A stretch of DNA of 64,000 nucleotides, from positions 40,099 to 104,098 of the forward strand of contig JAVKDJ010000022.1 in assembly GCA_040222275.1 (NCBI GenBank). Direction: 5' to 3'. The translations under genes and the position numbers were made by a program. Under the pieces are notes generated by a model, which did no database searches, had not been told where the DNA came from, and worked only from the letters and a program-made list of their open reading frames with translations. The stretch is from CAXBNB01 sp040222275. GTDB lineage: Bacteria > Bacteroidota > Bacteroidia > Cytophagales > Cyclobacteriaceae. Positions 10,026 through 18,747 of the stretch are shown piece after piece. Position 1 is the first letter of the stretch; the number at the start of each line of letters is the position of its first letter.

Positions 10026-10542
10026 GTTTGCTTTGCAGGCATATTTTTAGGTTGCGCTTGCCATTTTGAAGGGCACTTTTTACCTGTTTGAGGCTGATTG
10101 ACAAAAGTTCTGTAATTTCCTTGTAGCATTTTTTATTGAAAAAAAACAGCTCTATACACTTGCGTTGTTCATCAGGCAACTTTTCTATACAATCTTCAAG
10201 TCCCTCTTCGTCAACATTTTCTTCTTCATGATGCGCAGGCAGGGCATATTCCACATTTTCCAACGCACTATTTTTAACTTTCCCCGTTTTGCGCAATTCC
10301 ATCAAACAAAAGTTACGCGTTGTAACATGCAGCCAGCTCTTAAAATTATCAACCGAGTGCTTTCGCAACTCCACAATGAGTTTTTCAAACACCTGCCCTA
10401 CACCATCTTCTGCGTCATTCCTGTTCTTGAAATATTTCAGACATACCCCGAACACCAAATGCATATAGCCTCCATATACCTCGCCCAGTATTTTCAGGTC
10501 ACCGGTACGTGCGTATTCATCAAGTTTTTCCTTTTCAGTCAA
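10012..10542 (-). CDS. ECF RNA polymerase sigma factor
   Basis: 176 residues, the normal size for an ECF factor. Region 2 lies at about 25-95 (FGVCLKYFKNRNDAEDGVGQ VFEKL; the DAED acid patch binds core RNAP) and region 4 at about 115-170 (LPDEQRKCIELFFFNKKCYK followed by EITELLSISLKQVKSALQNG, a helix-turn-helix for the -35 element). The stop overlaps the start of the anti-sigma/TonB gene by 14 bases, so the pair forms one operon with coupled translation. The target promoters are unknown; nothing nearby is an obvious regulon member apart from the operon itself. Confidence 0.9.
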   Translation of the reverse strand: MTEKEKLDEYARTGDLKILGEVYGGYMHLVFGVCLKYFKNRNDAEDGVGQVFEKLIVELRKHSVDNFKSWLHVTTRNFCLMELRKTGKVKNSALENVEYALPAHHEEENVDEEGLEDCIEKLPDEQRKCIELFFFNKKCYKEITELLSISLKQVKSALQNGKRNLKICLQSKRENI

Positions 10543-10628
10543 TTGCGATCAAATGGGTACAACCAGAACACTATTTTAATGAAATCCTGTGAATTGATGT
10601 GCCTTTGAAGGTTTATTTTTCCTTGAGC

Positions 10629-13226
10629 TCAACTGCCTTTGGCATATTTCGAGATATCCCTTTCGGCCCTAAAAACCATGTCAACTGATTGCAACACTTT
10701 CTGCCTGAGTTTTTCGTCCATGGCATGGTTGCCTTGCAGGTAGTTGTTGATGATCTCAACGGCCTCACTGGTGTTGTATCCCCAGAGCGCATTGTCGAGC
10801 CATCGCTTGGGAAAGAAGATATCCCCGGTTTTCTGGATTTCGGGCAGTTCCATCAGCATAGGTTCCAGGTATTTGATGGAGCTCTCAGCCCTTAGGGGGT
10901 GGTTGAGGTAGTAGAGTGCAGTATTGACCCAGGATTCACGCTCCCGGTTGGCTGGATCGAGCAAAGATTGAAAAAAAGCATCCCGGTCCTCCGCATTTAA
11001 GGCCAGGGCTTTGCTCACAAACTCCACCTCAGACCGCCTGTCGGGATTGTCGAGCCTTGCAATTTGATCCTTCAGTACTTCAGTGATTTGATTGGACTTG
11101 AGTTGGATGTGATAGGCCAATAAAATAAATTCATTCTCCGTGAGCTCGATACCGCCTGGCGATTCGGTTTTACCCCAAAAATTCATCAGGTTGCGGATAC
11201 CGGCATCACTTTGGGCCATACTGATGTATTTCTTAAATATCAGGTGCTTGATTTCTGTGTCAGTAACTGCCGCCATTTTCTGTATGAGGAGAGATTCTAC
11301 TTCCTGCGCAATTTCTTTGCCCTGATCTACTGTCAAAAACTTCCAGTAAATCAATTCAAGGTTGTTTAGCAAATAGGTCAGGATCAGTTCATTTTCCTCT
11401 ACGTAAATGTATTCCTCCAAAAACCGGAGGTACAGCAATGGATTCATCCCCTCATGCAATAAGTACTCATGCAACACGAGGTAGGCAGATCCCCGGGAAA
11501 GGTCATCCTGTATAGATGGTATATCTACCCTGGCCCTGTTGAACATAAAATCGTCTTTGATGTAATCGAGACCATAAACGAATATTCCATATCCGGTAGC
11601 ACTAGAATTCATCTCTATGGACTGTGGCATGGCCGTTCCCAGGTTTTTTTGTATGGTGAAATGCACATCGTCTGAGTAAACAGGATATTTAATATCTCCA
11701 TCATCGTATGCGAAGGTCACATCAAACTTTTGGGGCCATACTTTATTCTTTCCGGTGAGGTCGTATTGTACAATGTCATATTCGTTGATGCTATCCAGGC
11801 TGTTGAATTCCAGGTCGATGAAGGGCATGCCTGGCTCAGAAATCCAGACTTTACTCCACTTTTTCAGGTTGAGATCGGTCTTCACATCCATGATTTCTAC
11901 CAGATCGTCCCAGCTTGCGTTTTTCCCCTTAAAATTGGCAATATACTCTCTTAGAGCATCTCTAAAAGCATATTCACCCATGAGCAACTCCAGTTGGCGC
12001 ATAACAATCGGGGCTTTGTGGTAGATAATGGCACCATACATCGATCCCGCATTGCGAAGGTTGTCCAGGTCCTGTCGGATGGGGTTGGCACCCTCCGTCC
12101 TGTCCACACCATAGGCGTCAGGGTAATGGCTAAACATAAAATTGAGATCATGATTGATCTCTGGAAAATTAGGTTCGGTGATTTTGGACGCCATAAAGTT
12201 GGCAAACACTTCCTTCAACCACACATCATCAAACCACTCCATGGTTACCAGATTGCCAAACCACATGTGGGCTGTTTCGTGGGCGATCAGCGTTGACCGG
12301 GAAATCCGGTCGTCTAAGGTGGCAGACTTGTCCAATAGCAACCTTGAATCCCTGTATTGAATAGCTCCGGTATGTTCCATGCCGTTATATTGAAAAGCAG
12401 GGATAAGGGCAAAATCAAACTTCTGAAACGGGTATTTTGTATCGGTGTATTCTTCCATCCATTTCAGTGCCTGATGGTGTTGCCGGAAAATTTCTTCTGC
12501 ATTGAGTTCTAATTTCTCCTGGTCTGTTTCCCGGTGGTACATGGTCATAGAGATATCCTTATACGTTTTGGTAATGGCCTTAAATTTTCCTGCTACGAAT
12601 GAAAAAAGGTAGGTACTGATCAAATCCGATTCGCCGAAAACAAGCTTCTTCCTGTTGCCCATTTTTTCAGTAGAAAGTAAAGGCCCATTGGCCACTGCCT
12701 CCCAACCTCCCGGGATTTCCAACTTCAGGTTGTATTTAGCCTTGAGGTCGGGCTGGTCGAAACACGGGAAAGCTGTAGATGCCCTATCTGGCACAAATAA
12801 TGTGTAAAGAAACTCATCCGACCTATTGAGGGAAAGGTCTCCGGCTGTGAAAGCAATGTCAATTTCGTTGTAGCCGGGTTTGAGGTTTGTTGCGTCTATA
12901 GAAATATGGCCATTCTGCATTTCATATTCTACAGCTTCATTGTTCAACACAAGTTCTGATACCGCATCGTCCATATCCACATTAAAATCCAGAACCAATG
13001 GCGCTTCAATTGACTTCAGTTTCACCCCAATTTTCACACTTCCTTGAATTGGCTCCTCCTTTCGTTCGGGAATAGAAAACTCCAGATCATAAGTCAGGTA
13101 TGATATATTTCCTTTTCTTTGAAGGGCCAGCTCCCTGGAAACACCCGGCTCAATGCTTAGCATCTTTTTTTCGGTGCAGGAAAAAAAAAGCACCAACAAG
13201 GCCATCAATAAAAATCTGACATTCAT
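10629..13226 (-). CDS. M1 family zinc aminopeptidase, lipoprotein
   Basis: 865 residues. MNVRFLLMALLVLFFSC is a lipoprotein signal with Cys17 as the lipidated residue, so the enzyme should sit in the outer or inner membrane facing the periplasm. The catalytic site is complete: HETAH at about 316-320 and the third zinc ligand Glu about 339 (LKEVFANF). The exopeptidase motif appears as NGMEHTGA (about 281-288) in place of the canonical GAMEN, as in many bacterial M1 enzymes. The beta-saddle N-domain (about 30-215) and a C-terminal ERAP1-like helical domain (after about 520) give full family length. It probably trims peptides scavenged from outside. Its own promoter lies in the 90-base gap upstream. 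Confidence 0.9.
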   Translation of the reverse strand: MNVRFLLMALLVLFFSCTEKKMLSIEPGVSRELALQRKGNISYLTYDLEFSIPERKEEPIQGSVKIGVKLKSIEAPLVLDFNVDMDDAVSELVLNNEAVEYEMQNGHISIDATNLKPGYNEIDIAFTAGDLSLNRSDEFLYTLFVPDRASTAFPCFDQPDLKAKYNLKLEIPGGWEAVANGPLLSTEKMGNRKKLVFGESDLISTYLFSFVAGKFKAITKTYKDISMTMYHRETDQEKLELNAEEIFRQHHQALKWMEEYTDTKYPFQKFDFALIPAFQYNGMEHTGAIQYRDSRLLLDKSATLDDRISRSTLIAHETAHMWFGNLVTMEWFDDVWLKEVFANFMASKITEPNFPEINHDLNFMFSHYPDAYGVDRTEGANPIRQDLDNLRNAGSMYGAIIYHKAPIVMRQLELLMGEYAFRDALREYIANFKGKNASWDDLVEIMDVKTDLNLKKWSKVWISEPGMPFIDLEFNSLDSINEYDIVQYDLTGKNKVWPQKFDVTFAYDDGDIKYPVYSDDVHFTIQKNLGTAMPQSIEMNSSATGYGIFVYGLDYIKDDFMFNRARVDIPSIQDDLSRGSAYLVLHEYLLHEGMNPLLYLRFLEEYIYVEENELILTYLLNNLELIYWKFLTVDQGKEIAQEVESLLIQKMAAVTDTEIKHLIFKKYISMAQSDAGIRNLMNFWGKTESPGGIELTENEFILLAYHIQLKSNQITEVLKDQIARLDNPDRRSEVEFVSKALALNAEDRDAFFQSLLDPANRERESWVNTALYYLNHPLRAESSIKYLEPMLMELPEIQKTGDIFFPKRWLDNALWGYNTSEAVEIINNYLQGNHAMDEKLRQKVLQSVDMVFRAERDISKYAKGS

Positions 13227-13313
13227 AATAGGGAAAGTGTAAATTTGAGCGTTAAATCTAACTCAAAAAAAATCTCCGATCAAAAGTAGTTACAGCATTG
13301 GGTGGCTCTGGTT

Positions 13314-13862
13314 TTATTTTGCTTTCCTGAACGCCTTGAGGGCTTCTTTTAAGGCCAGTTCCTTACATGGAAGGAAGCAATTGGAAGCTACCTGATAGTA
13401 GGGAATTTTTTTGGAGTACCTGATTTCCAGATCCACCAGTTGAATCTCGGAAAACAATTCTTCCGGTAGTTCAGCCGCTATCATTACCGGTTCGGCATGA
13501 TCGGCATCATTGAAAAACTCAAATTTATCGGTCTTATAGCTAAAGAGTTTTTCATTGGACTGGTTAAAAAAGAGCAGCTCCATTTGGATAATCCCGGCAG
13601 AGTCTTGCCCGGTTACATGCAAATCGCCTGTAGCCAGGAAATAGCCATTTTCTTTTATTCCAATTTCAAAATTCTCCAGTATAAGCTGGGTATGGGTAAC
13701 ATTGGGATAGTGGACAGGGAATGAGTAAGTAATATATTTGCAATCTTCCCCTGAACAATAAGTTGTTAAATTGAAGCCGTTACTAATTAAATTTTCCTGG
13801 CCATAGGAAAAAGTGGACAGGCAGGAGAACCCTAGATAACTTAATAAATAGATCAGTTTCAT
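13314..13862 (-). CDS. Small secreted protein of unknown function
   Basis: About 182 residues from the ATG at 13862; another ATG lies three codons upstream. MKLIYLLSYLGFSCLSTFSYGQ is a clear signal peptide, so the protein is exported. It has two close cysteine pairs, CSGEDC near residue 35 and CFLPC near 160, which could form disulfides, and is otherwise predicted to be mostly beta strand with alternating hydrophobics. No catalytic motif is visible and I do not recognise the family. It lies 87 bases upstream of the M1 peptidase gene on the same strand and may be co-transcribed with it. Confidence 0.65.
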   Translation of the reverse strand: MKLIYLLSYLGFSCLSTFSYGQENLISNGFNLTTYCSGEDCKYITYSFPVHYPNVTHTQLILENFEIGIKENGYFLATGDLHVTGQDSAGIIQMELLFFNQSNEKLFSYKTDKFEFFNDADHAEPVMIAAELPEELFSEIQLVDLEIRYSKKIPYYQVASNCFLPCKELALKEALKAFRKAK

Positions 13863-14039
13863 TCTTTCCATTACTTTGCTGGTAGATCAAAGATATACAA
13901 TGATCCTCTGTATGCAAATTTTGCACAAGTGCTAATTTTCAGAATCCCCGGTCTGACTTTCCACGGACATCTATTCTGATATGCCTCTAATTTTGGTGGA
14001 TATTGAAGCACGATCATAATTTATTTATATCTTCATGGC

Positions 14040-15347
14040 ATGATTAAAGACAACCCGAAAACCATCAACGCCTGGTGCTCCTACGACTGGGCCAATTCGG
14101 TGTATAACCTGATTGTGACCACCGCAATTTTCCCGATCTATTATGCCGCTACCACAAGGGAAGCATTTGGTGGTGATCAGGTGGAGTTTTTCGGATGGGA
14201 AATTGACAACACCGTAATTTACACCTACGCCATTTCATTCTCCTTTTTGATCACCGTCCTCCTCTATCCTATTTTATCCGGAATGGCGGATTTCAGTGGC
14301 AGAAAAAAACTCTTTATGCAATTTTTCACCTACATGGGTTCTAGTGCATGTCTGGGTTTGTTTTTCTTTTATGGAAAAAACATAGAATACGGAATAGGTA
14401 TGGCCGTATTGGCAAGTATCGGTTATGCTGGTTCGGTGGTTTTTTACAATGCTTTTTTACCAGAAATAGCCACGGAAGACCAATTGGACAAGGTAAGTGC
14501 CAGGGGTTTTTCCATGGGTTACATTGGAAGTGTTGTTTTGCTGGTAGCCAGCCTGGTACTTGTCTTAAATTTTGAGCAATTCGGCTTTGAGAATTCTTCA
14601 TCGGCCACAAGGTTTGTTTTTCTGATGGTGGGTACATGGTGGATAGGTTTTTCCCAAATTGCCTTTTATCACCTGAAAGACAACCCTACCAAAGACAAGC
14701 TAACCCCTGCCATTCTCTCCAAGGGTTTTAATGAGTTGAAAAAGGTGTTTTCTATCCTAAGGAAAAACCTCAATTCTATCAGGTTTCTTTATTCGTTTTT
14801 CTTCTACAGTATGGGGGTGCAGACTGTCATGCTCCTGGCGCCATTGTTTGGAGAAACAGAAATAGGCATGACCGGTGACGAAATGATCGTAGTGGTATTG
14901 ATACTACAGGTGTTGGCCATAGCAGGTGCGTATACCTTTGCTTATTTATCTGCACTGAAAGGAAACAGGTTCGCAATAGCCATAGCCATTTTAATTTGGC
15001 TGATGGTCTGCCTGGGCGCTTTTTTCGCTGGCGACAAAACCTCTTTCTACACCCTGGCGGCCTTTCTTGGATTTGTGATGGGAGGCATCCAATCTATTTC
15101 AAGGTCCACCTATTCGAAGTTAATTCCGTCAGAAACCAAAGACCCTGCCTCTTTCTTTAGTTTTTATGATGTGACGGACAAACTTGCCATAGTGCTGGGT
15201 ACAGCATCTTTTGGCGTTATAGAGCATATCACGGGAAGCATGAGAAATTCAATACTGTTTATGACACTGTTTTTCATAGTTGGCTTATCCATACTGTTGA
15301 CAATGAAACGGGTCAAATCATCGAACCATGGTTTACAAAATCCTTAA
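14040..15347 (+). CDS. MFS transporter, UMF1 (Vps22/Atg22-like) family
   Basis: 435 residues with about 12 hydrophobic helices. The N-terminus WCSYDWANSVYNLIVTTAIF is the UMF1 hallmark (YDWANS), followed by LSGMADFSGRKK, the MFS loop 2-3 motif. Members are inner-membrane proteins related to yeast vacuolar amino-acid exporters; the bacterial substrate is unknown. The stop codon lies inside the next gene (20-base overlap), so transporter and acyltransferase are made from one mRNA. ATG at 14040 directly precedes the conserved start. Confidence 0.88.
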   Translation: MIKDNPKTINAWCSYDWANSVYNLIVTTAIFPIYYAATTREAFGGDQVEFFGWEIDNTVIYTYAISFSFLITVLLYPILSGMADFSGRKKLFMQFFTYMGSSACLGLFFFYGKNIEYGIGMAVLASIGYAGSVVFYNAFLPEIATEDQLDKVSARGFSMGYIGSVVLLVASLVLVLNFEQFGFENSSSATRFVFLMVGTWWIGFSQIAFYHLKDNPTKDKLTPAILSKGFNELKKVFSILRKNLNSIRFLYSFFFYSMGVQTVMLLAPLFGETEIGMTGDEMIVVVLILQVLAIAGAYTFAYLSALKGNRFAIAIAILIWLMVCLGAFFAGDKTSFYTLAAFLGFVMGGIQSISRSTYSKLIPSETKDPASFFSFYDVTDKLAIVLGTASFGVIEHITGSMRNSILFMTLFFIVGLSILLTMKRVKSSNHGLQNP

Positions 15348-16677
15348 ACTGATAGTAAGAATTGCGCTCAGGCTTTTTTTTCAGAAAATTGTAGTGAACA
15401 AAAAGGCCAGGCTACCCGAGGACGGCCCGGTGATTGTGGTAGTGAACCACCCGAATACCTTCATGGACCCTTTGATTGTGGCTTCCTTGTTTCGCAGGCA
15501 AATCGGTTTTTTGGGAAATGCCTCTATTTTTATCAATTCGACGGTCAGGGCTATTTTCAGGTATTTTAATGTCATTCCTGTTTACCGCCAAAAAGATGTG
15601 GAACAAGGGGCTGTGCCCGACAATACAGACTCGTTTCAGGCATGCTACGACTACCTGGGTGATGGAAACGTCCTGATGATTTTCCCTGAAGGCTCCAGCT
15701 ACCACGAACTAAAACTGAGAAAAATAAAAACAGGCACGGCACGGATAGCTTTGGGCGCTGAGCAGCAACATGGATTTCAGCTTGGCTTAAAAATTTTGCC
15801 CGTTGGCCTGTACTATAACAACCCGGCCTATTTTCGGAGTAAAATCTACATCAATATTGACGAACCGATAGATGTCGGGGAATACATCGAAGCTTTTGAA
15901 GCAGATGAGGTCGGTGGAGTGCAAAAACTTACTGAAAGGATAAAAGAGGCTCTTACAGAAAATGTAATCCACACCGAAGACAAAGAAGAAGAAACACTTT
16001 TTGTAAATATAAAACGCATTTACAAAAGCCGGCTGATGGAAAAAACCGGTGAACCTGATGCTTCGCAGGAATTCAGACTCAACCAGGAACTCGTTAAAGC
16101 TATTCGGTACTTTAGGATCAGCAACGAATCGACCTTCCACCAAATCAAGCAGCAGGTAGAACATTACATTCAAATCCTGAACGAATCGCGGCTATCGGGC
16201 ACCAGTGGCCAATGGCTCTCTGGCAGAACGAAATTCCTGGCTTTTTCCTTGTTCTATTTTGCCTACCTTGTCCTCGGGCTGCCGCTGTTTATTTTTGGAG
16301 CCGCCCAAAATTACCTACCCTACAAAATCCCTTACTGGACAGCCAGAAAACTCACCCCGGAAATCGAATACCACGCCCCTATTATGCTCACCGTTGGGAT
16401 TTTTATTTTCCCCATTTTTTATTCGAGCCTTGCCTATGGACTTTATGTGTATGGCAGTCAAAGCGCCTTGATATTGTCGATATACCTGCTTTTGCTACCC
16501 CTGAGCGGATTCTATTGTCTCCATTATCTTGATTTTTTAGAATTGGCAAGGGATTTCTTTAAGCTAAACCCTTTGTTCAAAAAACAAGACAGCAGGATAG
16601 CTGAACTGCATGCCTTGAAATCCCACCTCACAGATATGCTCGATGAAGCCCGCGACACCTATTTAAAAAGGCTTTAG
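15328..16677 (+). CDS. PlsC-type lysophospholipid/glycerol-3-phosphate acyltransferase with membrane C-terminus
   Basis: 449 residues. The acyltransferase domain (about 15-215) has the catalytic NHxxxxD motif as NHPNTFMD near residue 36 and the substrate-binding FPEGSSY near 115. After a helical linker (about 215-300) come three or four membrane helices (about 310-410) and a charged helix at the end. This two-part arrangement is seen in Bacteroidota 1-acyl-sn-glycerol-3-phosphate acyltransferase homologues longer than classical PlsC (about 240 residues). Role: phospholipid assembly or remodelling at the inner membrane. It overlaps the MFS gene upstream. The acyl donor (CoA or ACP) cannot be told. 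Confidence 0.88.
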   Translation: MVYKILKLIVRIALRLFFQKIVVNKKARLPEDGPVIVVVNHPNTFMDPLIVASLFRRQIGFLGNASIFINSTVRAIFRYFNVIPVYRQKDVEQGAVPDNTDSFQACYDYLGDGNVLMIFPEGSSYHELKLRKIKTGTARIALGAEQQHGFQLGLKILPVGLYYNNPAYFRSKIYINIDEPIDVGEYIEAFEADEVGGVQKLTERIKEALTENVIHTEDKEEETLFVNIKRIYKSRLMEKTGEPDASQEFRLNQELVKAIRYFRISNESTFHQIKQQVEHYIQILNESRLSGTSGQWLSGRTKFLAFSLFYFAYLVLGLPLFIFGAAQNYLPYKIPYWTARKLTPEIEYHAPIMLTVGIFIFPIFYSSLAYGLYVYGSQSALILSIYLLLLPLSGFYCLHYLDFLELARDFFKLNPLFKKQDSRIAELHALKSHLTDMLDEARDTYLKRL

Positions 16678-16752
16678 CGGTCTTTTGTTGGTATTGACCT
16701 CAAATGAAAATAATTTAGCCTCACGAATCAATTATTTACAAACAGGCAAATT

Positions 16753-17094
16753 ATGGCTACCATTTATCACAATCCCAGGTGCGGAAAAAGCAGGGACACC
16801 CTCAGTTTACTTCAGGAAAAAGGAGAACAAACAGCAATAGTAGAATACTTAAAAACTAATCCCACCAAGGAGCAGTTGACCGACATACTCGGTATGTTGG
16901 ACATCAAACCGCTTGAACTGATCCGCAAAGGCGAACGGATATTTAAGGAGGAGTTTAAGGGTAAAGACCTGTCTGATGAGGAGTGGATAGACGCTATGGT
17001 GGCCAATCCCATTTTGATAGAAAGGCCTATTGTGGTAAAAGACGGCAAAGCAGCCATTGGCAGGCCTCCGGAAAAAGTGCTGGATATTTTGTAG
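16753..17094 (+). CDS. ArsC-family reductase (arsenate reductase, glutaredoxin-type, or Spx-like homologue)
   Basis: 113 residues, family length. MATIYHNPRCGKSRDTLSLL gives the thioredoxin-like first strand and the active Cys10 (NPRCGKSR). The later arginine in LIERPIVV and the GRPPEKVL C-terminus match the ArsC arginines that bind arsenate. No ars operon genes are adjacent (no ArsR, ArsB or Acr3), so a dedicated arsenic function is not supported by context; many YfgD/ArsC homologues stand alone like this. It is 75 bases after the acyltransferase gene and could share its transcript. Confidence 0.85.
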   Translation: MATIYHNPRCGKSRDTLSLLQEKGEQTAIVEYLKTNPTKEQLTDILGMLDIKPLELIRKGERIFKEEFKGKDLSDEEWIDAMVANPILIERPIVVKDGKAAIGRPPEKVLDIL

Positions 17095-17515
17095 TTGTAA
17101 CTTGGTGGTACAGAAACAAGCAGACAAACTTGCCTCAAAATCAAACAAGTCCTGCTGGAAAAAGATTAAGAACAGGTACATCAAATGAAAGTTGTTGACA
17201 CCAGCGCTGTATTCGGTACTAAAAACAATTTAATTGCCCCTTACCAACCATTGCAACTACTATTCTGCAAATTGGATTAAATCACCAGAAGAATTTTTTT
17301 ATTGATTGGAAACTTCACCTCATTAGGTCAGTTTTTTCCCGTTCGATCCAATTTATTTTAGACATGGTATTGTTAAAGTGTAAAGTGTTCAATTATATTT
17401 GCACTCCTTTTCAGGGAGACACCTCCATCAAGTGGAGTAGTTGAGATTTGAGACAAAATCTACACAACTGAAAAGTATTGATCAAGTACGTTTGGTCTAA
17501 ACAATCATAACCTAC

Positions 17516-17603
<88 letters not shown>

Positions 17604-17607
17604 ACAT

Positions 17608-17641
17608 AGACCTAAGCCCTGGCAAAGGTCTTTTCTTTTTT
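17608..17641 (+). terminator. Intrinsic terminator after tRNA-Ser
   Basis: AGACCT pairs with AGGTCT around a 12-nt loop that can itself form GCC/GGC, followed by TTTCTTTTTTT. It lies between the two tRNA genes, so tRNA-Arg may have its own promoter or rely on readthrough. Confidence 0.65.
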
Positions 17642-17647
17642 TATCCA

Positions 17648-17721
17648 GGTCCACTAGCTCAACTGGATAGAGCAACTGCCTTCTAAGCAGTAGGTTTCAG
17701 GTTCGAGTCCTGAGTGGATCA
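17648..17721 (+). tRNA. tRNA-Arg (anticodon TCT)
   Basis: 74-nt gene: acceptor GGTCCAC/GTGGATC (one G-U), D arm GCTC-AACTGGATA-GAGC, anticodon stem ACTGC/GCAGT around CTTCTAA giving TCT (Arg AGA/AGG), T arm TCAGG-TTCGAGT-CCTGA, discriminator A. CCA is not encoded. Confidence 0.96.
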
Positions 17722-17734
17722 CACTGAAAACAAG

Positions 17735-17763
17735 GCACTTGCGTTTTTCGTGAGTGCTTTTTT
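17735..17763 (+). terminator. Intrinsic terminator after tRNA-Arg
   Basis: GCACTTGCG pairs fully with CGTGAGTGC (two G-U pairs) around a TTTTT loop and is followed by TTTTTTA. A strong rho-independent terminator ending the tRNA unit. Confidence 0.85.
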
Positions 17764-17873
17764 ATTTTCAATGCCGTGTTTTAGGATCAAGCGGAATTTC
17801 TGTGGGGTATCCAGAAAAAGTCTAATTTAGATTTCAAAAAAGATATTTGAAGGTTTGCACCAGTTTCGGGAAA

Positions 17874-17962
17874 GTCATTCCGTAGCAAAGCGGAGGAATC
17901 TTTACCAATTGGACAATTCTTTGTTTCGGTAAAGATGTCTCCATTGCATTGCGACATGACGC
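17874..17962 (-). repeat. Palindromic intergenic repeat, solo copy in reverse orientation
   Basis: Read on the minus strand this gives GCGTCATGTCGCAATGCAAT...GAGACATCTTTACC, a short unique loop, then GGTAAAGATTCC...GCTACGGAATGAC. The same two arms occur in the cluster at 33.0-33.9 kb. The arms are imperfect inverted repeats of each other, so the transcript or strand can fold into a long hairpin. No ORF is inside. The rest of the 17764-18060 gap holds nothing recognisable. Confidence 0.85.
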
Positions 17963-18060
17963 TTTGAGTGGTCCTTGGTAGAGTCCTAATGGACATCCTA
18001 CTTTCTAAGACCTACTTACAATTGTGGATTTTTTACTGGAAGTATATCGACCAACCTCAT

Positions 18061-18747
18061 TCATGGTGCAGGCGTGTTGGCAGGCTCCAAATCAACCTGC
18101 TCTACCAGTAGCTTGTTGCAAACCGAATAGCTTAGTACAACATTGGTATGGGTACCGTAGGACACGGTCATGCTTTTGTCGAAGGCCTCTACCTGATGAA
18201 TGGCAATTTTCAAGCCCAATTTAATTTCCTTCTTATTCAGGTACTTAATGAATTCTGTCGAACTTTCCCGAAGTGCCTTAAGCACCACCTTTGTCCCGGC
18301 ATTCATCTGAGAAAGCAATTTGTACTCAGGCTTTACAAAATTTCCGTTTTTATCTGGAATCGGTGACCCATGAGGATCCTTGGTAGGAAATCCCAAAATC
18401 TCATCCATTCTCTCAAAAAACGATTCCGACTGCAAGTGTTCCATTTCTTCAGCCATATCGTGCACTTCTTCCCACCCAAACCCCATCACCTGATTTAGAA
18501 ACATCTCGGATAGCCGATGTTTACGAATAATAAAAGTTGCCTCTCTCAAACCTTGCTTGCTCAATCTTATAGGCTTATACTTCGCATACTTCACCCATCC
18601 TTTGGTCTGCAATTTTTTGACCATATCATTTACCGTAGGTTTACTTACCTCCATTTCTTTACCCAAATCGGTTATGGAAATATCAGTACTTTTTTGGTGT
18701 AAATAATACAGCGCCTTTAAGTAATTCTCTTTGGTTTGTGTCGGCAT
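18061..18747 (-). CDS. DtxR/MntR-family metal-dependent transcriptional regulator
   Basis: 228 residues. An N-terminal winged helix (about 1-65: SITDLGKEMEVSKPTVNDMV is the recognition helix region) is followed by the metal-binding and dimerisation domain (WEEVHDMAEEMEHLQSESF near 95-115, with the conserved E, H, E-H ligands, then PTKDPHGSPIP, the family's PHGxPIP signature). A C-terminal FeoA/SH3-like part follows (about 150-228). It would bind DNA when loaded with Fe2+ or Mn2+ and repress metal uptake genes. It is divergent from a TonB receptor gene whose promoter contains a GTTAG-N6-CTAAC palindrome, the obvious candidate target. Confidence 0.92.
   Translation of the reverse strand: MPTQTKENYLKALYYLHQKSTDISITDLGKEMEVSKPTVNDMVKKLQTKGWVKYAKYKPIRLSKQGLREATFIIRKHRLSEMFLNQVMGFGWEEVHDMAEEMEHLQSESFFERMDEILGFPTKDPHGSPIPDKNGNFVKPEYKLLSQMNAGTKVVLKALRESSTEFIKYLNKKEIKLGLKIAIHQVEAFDKSMTVSYGTHTNVVLSYSVCNKLLVEQVDLEPANTPAP

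Noticed and set aside
16753..17094. Arsenic resistance operon
   Set aside because: Only an ArsC-family reductase is present; no ArsR, ArsB, Acr3 or ArsM nearby.
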